From Flavobacterium caeni (GTDB lineage: Bacteria; Bacteroidota; Bacteroidia; Flavobacteriales; Flavobacteriaceae): 47,687 nucleotides of DNA. The position numbers and the translations under genes were made by a program. The notes under the pieces are model-generated. The model saw nothing but the letters and a program-made list of their open reading frames with translations. It was not told the origin of the DNA and did not search any database. Shown piece by piece: positions 42,911-47,687 of the stretch (its first letter is position 1; the number at the start of each line of letters is the position of its first letter). The DNA is taken from contig NZ_FMVF01000018.1 in the NCBI RefSeq assembly GCF_900101895.1, forward strand, positions 1 through 47,687. The letters run 5' to 3'.

Positions 42911-43495
42911 TTATTTCTTAGTGAACAATTGGTATTCTTTTAGCACAATAAAAAGTAAAAGTAATCCACAAGCGGTCAAGAACCATCCTCCTGTATCGGG
43001 AATAGAATAGGCACCAAAGTTTAACAACTGCTTATAACCTATTAACGGCGGTTGGTAGGCCATTCCTGGCACTTTTATGGCTGCGTTTGGGTCGAGGTTA
43101 TGGCCGTATTCATAGTTCCACCTGTAAAAATCGATGGCGGCCAATACTACGAAAAAGATATAGAAAATCAAAAACCCTAAAATTGCCTTTCTTTTTGCAA
43201 TGACAATTAAGAGTATTGAGATTAACGCAAATCCGCCAAAGATATACGGCAATACCGCAAATTCAAAAAAGTTCTCGGTGTGCAATGTTGCCATACCGAT
43301 ATAGTGATTCAATCCGTTGATGATGTCTACATCGCCTCCGATTTTGTTGGCGTGCAAACGTAGCACTAAACCTTCGGGGTATTGGGGTGCCTCTAGCTGA
43401 ATCTGCCACATCGGAACAAAAAGGGCACCTACAAAAAGGGCAGCTACAACCAACAGTATCGCCTTAGATACTATTGAAATTTTAGTTTTTTTCAT
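42911..43495 (-). CDS. nos-cluster membrane protein of unknown role
   Basis: The 194-residue protein has four hydrophobic helices and the phrases LFVPMWQIQLEAPQYPEGL, HYIGMATLHTENFFEF, YRWNYEYGHNLDPNAAIK and GFYSIPDTGG-like wording near the end (FGAYSIPDTGGWFLT). It lies between nosZ and nosL. Proteins of this layout occur in clade II nos clusters, which lack the NosR of clade I, so it may have a role in electron transfer or assembly. That is inference from its place. A long inverted repeat separates it from nosZ. Confidence 0.75.
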   Translation of the reverse strand: MKKTKISIVSKAILLVVAALFVGALFVPMWQIQLEAPQYPEGLVLRLHANKIGGDVDIINGLNHYIGMATLHTENFFEFAVLPYIFGGFALISILLIVIAKRKAILGFLIFYIFFVVLAAIDFYRWNYEYGHNLDPNAAIKVPGMAYQPPLIGYKQLLNFGAYSIPDTGGWFLTACGLLLLFIVLKEYQLFTKK

Positions 43496-43525
43496 TTTTT
43501 GCTATTTGAAAAAAGTATAAAAAAA

Positions 43526-43588
43526 TGAACCATTAAGCCATCTATTTGTACAAGCCTGACTTGACAATTTCAATTTCTTAATGGTTCA
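43526..43588. repeat. Inverted repeat after nosZ
   Basis: TGAACCATTAAG (43526-43537) and CTTAATGGTTCA (43577-43588) are perfect 12-bp complements around a 39-nt loop in the 116-bp gap downstream of nosZ. It could be a partial terminator or an mRNA 3'-end stabiliser that raises nosZ over the downstream maturation genes. Confidence 0.7.
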
Positions 43589-43611
43589 AAATGCTTTACT
43601 TTCTATTAAAT

Positions 43612-45588
43612 TTATTTTGTTGCAGCGGGCAGATTTGTTCCTAAGCTGAAGCTTAAAGGGACATTGCTTCCGGCGGGCGAAACCCTGATATATCCTTGCA
43701 TTTCCTGGTGCAATGCGCTACAGAAATCGGTGCAATAAAAAGGTAAAATTCCGACTCTGTCTGGCGTCCATTTCAGGGTTGCTGTTTCTCCAGGCATGAT
43801 TAGAAGTTCTGCCGTATTGGCCCCTTTTATGCCAAATCCGTGAGGCACGTCCCAGTCTTGTTCGAGGTTGGTCACGTGGAAATAGACTTCGTCGCCCATT
43901 TTTATTCCTTCAATGTTATCTGGGCCAAAGTGAGAGCGAATAGAAGTCATGTAAACATGTACCTGATTTCCTTGACGGGTTACTTTTGACTCTTTTTCGC
44001 CTTTCGCTGCGAATGGATGATTATTATCCCCTATTTTATAGAATTTTAGCTGACCGTTGTTTCTAATTAGGTCGGCAGGTGCTGCTTGCGCATAGTGCGG
44101 TTCGCCAATGGTAGGGAAGTCTAAAATGAGTTTCATTTTATCGCCGCTGATATCAAATATTTGGGCTGATTGCGCCAATTCGGGTCCCGTTGGTAAATAC
44201 CTGTCTTTTGTAATTTTGTTATAAGCCACGAGGTATTTTCCGAAAGGTTTTTTAGAATCACCTCCTGGTATGCATAAGTGACCTACTGAGTAATAAGTTG
44301 GAACACGGTCTAAGACTTTAAGTGATTTGATGTCCCATTTTACGACTTCGGACGATACAAAGAAAGTGGTATAGGCATTTCCTTTTCCGTCAAACTCGGT
44401 ATGCAAGGGGCCTAAGCCTGGTTTTTGCACTTCACCGTGAAGTGCTGCTTCATATTTAACTACGTTAATTCCGCCGTAATCTCCGTCAAATTTTTTGTCT
44501 TTGATGGCACCCATGAGTTTGCCAAAACTAAATACTGGAATCAAGGCTGCTAATTTTCCAGAACCTACGATGTACTCACCCGAAGGGTCTACATCGCAAC
44601 CATGCGGCGATTTTGGACAAGGAATCATGTAGCAAATGTCTTTAAGTGCGGCTGCATCAAGCACCAGAACTTCTGTTTTGGTTTCTGAAGTTGCTGAATG
44701 TGTTTTCTCGTTCCACTTGTTGTGCACATATTTTACCGCTTGCTTCTTTCCTTTGCCAGCTTTGATGTATTCTTCTGCTTTTTTCCAGTTTACTGCCATG
44801 ATAAAATCTTTGTCTTTTTGAGACGCATTGACTTCTAGCAAAGTATTGGCTTGCTCTGTATTGTAACACGAGAAAAAGAACCAACCGTGTGACTTTCCTT
44901 TACCTGCATGCGAGAGGTCAAAATTTACTCCCGGTGTTACAATTTGAAAAGCCAAATCCATTTCACCTTCTTTACCCACTTTTACAAAGCTGATATGACC
45001 CTTAAAATTCTGTTTGTATGTATTGATGGGTACGTCACCATCTGAATAATCTGCTGGTACGCTAAAACGGGTTCCCGCTACGACATACTCTGTATTTTCT
45101 GTGATGAACGGCGAAGAGTGATTACCGCCGCTGTTTGGCAATTCGATAATTTCTGCGGTTTTAAATGTTTTAAGATCTATTCGAGCAATACGAGGTGTAT
45201 TGTTGGCATTACCAAAAACCCAACGCCCATCCACTTCACCATTGGTTTGCGACATTTCAGTATGATGCAAATCATCCCACGGCACAAATCCGTGCGAGGT
45301 GTTTAACATGGGTTTAGTCTCTTCGCTGTAACCCCAACCTTTTTCAGGGTCTACAGAAAAAACCGGGATAACTCTAAATAACCTTCCGCTCGGAAGTCCA
45401 TATACGCTTAACTGACCACTAAAGCCTCCGGATACGAAGTTGTAGAACTCGTCATATTTCCCGGGTGCTACATATGCTTTTTCGGCATCACCGATGGCGG
45501 CATCACTTGAATCTTTGGGTTTACAAGAAGTTAATAATGCACTTCCTAAAACCAGCACTAACATTGCTTTTACAAATTTATTTTTCAT
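43612..45588 (-). CDS. nosZ: Nitrous oxide reductase, clade II (Sec-dependent lipoprotein)
   Basis: NosZ reduces N2O to N2. The 658-residue protein has a Sec lipoprotein signal (SALLTSCKPKDS, Cys22) instead of the Tat signal of clade I enzymes, which marks clade II. The beta-propeller carries CuZ His ligands in DDLHHTEM, GGNHSS, DLSHAGKGKSHGW, SPHGCDVDPSGEY, LGPLHTEFD and EPHYAQ. The C-terminal cupredoxin domain has the CuA motif FYCTDFCSALHQEM. It is preceded by a cytochrome c gene and followed by nosLDFY. Confidence 0.96.
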   Translation of the reverse strand: MKNKFVKAMLVLVLGSALLTSCKPKDSSDAAIGDAEKAYVAPGKYDEFYNFVSGGFSGQLSVYGLPSGRLFRVIPVFSVDPEKGWGYSEETKPMLNTSHGFVPWDDLHHTEMSQTNGEVDGRWVFGNANNTPRIARIDLKTFKTAEIIELPNSGGNHSSPFITENTEYVVAGTRFSVPADYSDGDVPINTYKQNFKGHISFVKVGKEGEMDLAFQIVTPGVNFDLSHAGKGKSHGWFFFSCYNTEQANTLLEVNASQKDKDFIMAVNWKKAEEYIKAGKGKKQAVKYVHNKWNEKTHSATSETKTEVLVLDAAALKDICYMIPCPKSPHGCDVDPSGEYIVGSGKLAALIPVFSFGKLMGAIKDKKFDGDYGGINVVKYEAALHGEVQKPGLGPLHTEFDGKGNAYTTFFVSSEVVKWDIKSLKVLDRVPTYYSVGHLCIPGGDSKKPFGKYLVAYNKITKDRYLPTGPELAQSAQIFDISGDKMKLILDFPTIGEPHYAQAAPADLIRNNGQLKFYKIGDNNHPFAAKGEKESKVTRQGNQVHVYMTSIRSHFGPDNIEGIKMGDEVYFHVTNLEQDWDVPHGFGIKGANTAELLIMPGETATLKWTPDRVGILPFYCTDFCSALHQEMQGYIRVSPAGSNVPLSFSLGTNLPAATK

Positions 45589-45644
45589 ATTATTGAAATT
45601 AAAACCGTCTTGTCGCTTTCACCCAACAAGACCGCTTGTTGTTT

Positions 45645-46121
45645 TTACTTTACGCCGTCGTTTTTACGCATGTATTCTAGAATGCTTCTGGCTTCGGTGT
45701 CGGCTAATCCTTGGTTTGGCATACGTACCAAACAAATTTCAAGTTGTGCCTGTACTTCGGGATCTTTGTCAATCATAGGATCGGGATTTGTGATGAAATT
45801 CATAATCCATTCTGGCTTTCTTCTTTCAGTAACTCCTTTCCAGCCTGGACCAACCAATTTTTCATCGGTGGTTTTGTGACAAGAAGTACATTTTACTCCG
45901 GCCACTTTTTCACCCTCTGTTGCCATGGTTTGATCTAGCGTGGCCGCTAAGTCGACCTTGTCAAATTTGCCCTCCCCTCTTTTTGGGTCATAAGAAGAAG
46001 GATCGGTTGAAGTTGTTGGTTCTTCTGTTTCGGGTTTAGAGAAATCATTTTCTGATTTTTCCTTTTTACCGCATGAGGTGAATAAAGCCATCGCGGTAAT
46101 CAATAATAATAGTTTGTGCAT
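45645..46121 (-). CDS. Cytochrome c lipoprotein, probable electron donor to NosZ
   Basis: The 158-residue protein has a lipoprotein signal (LFTSCGKKE, Cys17), an acidic linker, and one class I haem c domain with CTSCH at 78-82 and the axial Met at about 134 in LVRMPNQGL. It is the first gene of the nos operon, with operator 5 57 bp upstream. Cytochromes c in this position are typical of clade II nos clusters and are thought to feed electrons to CuA. Confidence 0.92.
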   Translation of the reverse strand: MHKLLLLITAMALFTSCGKKEKSENDFSKPETEEPTTSTDPSSYDPKRGEGKFDKVDLAATLDQTMATEGEKVAGVKCTSCHKTTDEKLVGPGWKGVTERRKPEWIMNFITNPDPMIDKDPEVQAQLEICLVRMPNQGLADTEARSILEYMRKNDGVK

Positions 46122-46177
46122 GGTGATATTTGTTTAGAATTATACTTCAAAGGTCTGCATAGAATAGGTTATGTTTT

Positions 46178-46191
46178 ATGACCGTAATCAT
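46178..46191. promoter_or_regulatory. Fnr/NnrR-type operator 5 (nos operon)
   Basis: ATGACCGTAATCAT shows the TGA-N6-TCA pattern 56 bp before the cytochrome c gene that starts the nos operon. The same symmetry is seen at four other promoters of the island. Confidence 0.7.
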
Positions 46192-46369
46192 ATAACAGGT
46201 TTTTTTACACGAATTTGACTGAAGTTTGTATACTAATCGAAATGTTTTAGGTAACTCAATGACGCGAGTATAGAGTAAAAAATATTATTTAGAATTATTA
46301 AAAATAAGTTAATTTTTATTTGGATTGGATATAAATAAATAATTAGGTTTGCTGAAAATTTATGATCTA

Positions 46370-47326
46370 ATGAAATTATTCCGATACCTCTTATTCCTCT
46401 TTGTTACCAATTTTATGTATTCTCAGATTAGTCGGGATAGTTTGGCTATGAAAAAATTAAAAGCCGAGATTAAGGACGAACTGCTAAAAGAAATCCAAAA
46501 TCAAAAAAAAATCTACGAAACCAATTTAAACCATGGTTTAGATAAATTCTCATTACACGGATATGCGGTAGTAAACTACTATAACTATGATTACGACACT
46601 GACCCAACGCTGAAAGACAAGATTGATGCCGAGCGTTTAAACCTATATCCAGAATACCAATTCAATGATTGGATTGCCTTTCGCTCGGAAATAGAGTTCG
46701 AGCATGGAGGTACCGGAGCCTCAATTGATTATGATACGCAAGAAGAATTTGGAGAATTTGAACAAGAAATTGAAAAAGGTGGAAGTATAAAATTAGAACA
46801 AATTTATGTTGATTTCTTAATCAAACCCTATTTGAATGTAAAAGTGGGAAGAATTAAAGTCTTGTTTAACCTAGCCCAAAGTCTTGATGATCCTGATGAG
46901 TATTTTACCACACACCGACAAGAAATGGAAAACGCACTCACGCCATTAGGTTGGTATGAATCTGGAATTGGTATTTACGGAACTTTTGCTAAAAAATTCA
47001 ATTACTATTTTACATTCACAAACGGATTGGATTCGTCAGGATTCAACTCTAGTGGTTGGATTAAAAATGGGCACCAAGAAAGATTTGAAATGGTCAATGC
47101 CGAATCATTTGCGACCATGTTGCGACTCGATTATAAGTATGGGAAGCACAAACATACTTACGTTGGTATGTCTGCATACATTGGTGACTCTGCTACCAAC
47201 AGACCGAAAGAAGACATGAAAGAAAGTGCTTATGTTACCCTATTGGAAGGTCATTTTACCTACAACGAATATCCTTTACGGATTTACACAACCGGTATTT
47301 ATGGAAATCTTGAAAACTCTAATATT
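46370..47326 (+). pseudogene. Porin-like outer-membrane protein, cut by an IS element
   Basis: The frame starts at ATG 46370 (MKLFRYLLFLFVTNFMYSQ, signal peptide; an ATG seven codons upstream is less likely). A short coiled coil follows, then strands of a beta-barrel of the phosphate-selective or OprO/P-like porin type (LHGYAVVNYYNYDYD, RSEIEFEHGG, YVDFLIKPYLNVKVGRIKVLF). About 319 residues are present, and the frame runs into IS sequence at 47327, adding TRCAV and a stop. The rest of the barrel, including the C-terminal strand, is missing here. Substrate unknown. Confidence 0.8.
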
Positions 47327-47687
47327 ACCCGTTGTGCGGTTTAATTTCCCAAGGCATGCTTCAGATGATTTAATGGTTTTCCATTGAGGAAGTTGATGTA
47401 TTGTAAAACTGCCACGCTACTTATTTTGGTACACATCCTTGCAAATAAACCGTTCAACGTTTTCGCATAATTCCGTTTCAGATATAACTGATCACACATT
47501 TGAGAGAACAAGGTTTCGATTCTTTTTCGGACATATCTGTAATTTGGGTTCCATGTGGTTTCACGCCGCTTCATATTAGCCCTTAGTGGTGTGACAAGTC
47601 GTATCCTGTCGTTTTCAAAAAGAGAAGTCTGATAGCCTAAAGTAAGGTATCCTTTGTCCGCAATTATTTCTGAATCAGATAGTTTAT
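47327..47687. mobile_element. IS982-family insertion sequence, left part
   Basis: The element begins around 47327 with ACCCGTTGTGCGGT, a likely terminal inverted repeat (IS982 elements commonly start ACCC), and continues past the window end. It is inserted in the porin gene. Its other end and target duplication cannot be seen. Confidence 0.75.
47341..47687 (-). CDS. IS982-family transposase, C-terminal part
   Basis: The frame is open to the window edge, so this is the C-terminal 115 residues or so of a DDE transposase. It shows SDSEIIADKGYLTLGYQ, LVTPLRANMKRRETTW and the conserved RKRIETLFSQMCDQL region with the last catalytic Glu, then a helical tail ending HALGN. This is the IS982 pattern. 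An internal ATG at 47574 is not the real start. Confidence 0.9.
   Translation of the reverse strand, partial: KLSDSEIIADKGYLTLGYQTSLFENDRIRLVTPLRANMKRRETTWNPNYRYVRKRIETLFSQMCDQLYLKRNYAKTLNGLFARMCTKISSVAVLQYINFLNGKPLNHLKHALGN

Overview
The window comes from a member of the Bacteroidota, most probably a Flavobacteriaceae (Flavobacterium-like). Type IX secretion and gliding genes (porU, porV, gldJ) lie in the usual flavobacterial order next to cdd, pdhA/pdhC and murF. Lipoprotein signals are of the Bacteroidota type and Shine-Dalgarno sequences are largely absent.

Region 1 (1-17.68 kb) is GC-rich host backbone. It opens with the 3' end of an rRNA operon: an intact 5S gene, then a truncated second 5S and further degenerate 5S-tail/terminator modules. 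Next come two lipoproteins (one with three 67-residue Cys-rich repeats), a decayed chimera of a carboxymuconolactone-decarboxylase fragment and an AraC-type HTH with an in-frame amber codon, an M1/LTA4H-like aminopeptidase lipoprotein, pdhC-pdhA, cdd, porV-porU, and divergently gldJ-murF.

Region 2 (17.68-24.6 kb) begins at a 22-nt tRNA 3'-end fragment, which looks like one attachment junction of an integrated element. It holds a small excisionase-like gene and an unusual five-gene cassette: a DUF6266-like protein, a DUF5675-like protein, a protein built of about 16 'IGGxQTAPR' modules, and two small holin-like membrane proteins. A PcfK/PcfJ block follows, with pcfJ frameshifted at a C6 run. 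About 1.1 kb of largely gene-free DNA then holds nested inverted repeats.

Region 3 (24.6-47.3 kb) is strikingly AT-rich and is a coherent anaerobic/denitrification island. It contains a copper-uptake module (OprC/NosA-like TonB receptor, Met/His-rich lipoprotein, small Cys-rich protein), a Crp/Fnr regulator, a polytopic HSHSH protein, a FAS1 lipoprotein, norC-norB, and an operon for the di-iron repair protein RIC and anaerobic ribonucleotide reductase. In that operon the glycyl-radical tail of NrdD is a separate 54-residue ORF. nadA-nadB and a long nos operon follow (cytochrome c, clade II nosZ, a membrane protein, nosL, nosD, nosF, nosY, truncated globin, CopD-like protein). Five ATGA-N6-TCAT palindromes sit in the promoters of these units and suggest one Fnr/NnrR-type regulon. 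No nitrate or nitrite reductase is present in the window, so by itself it supports only NO to N2O to N2.

The window ends in a porin gene cut by an IS982-family element. No integrase is seen, and the second attachment site must lie outside if the island is one element.
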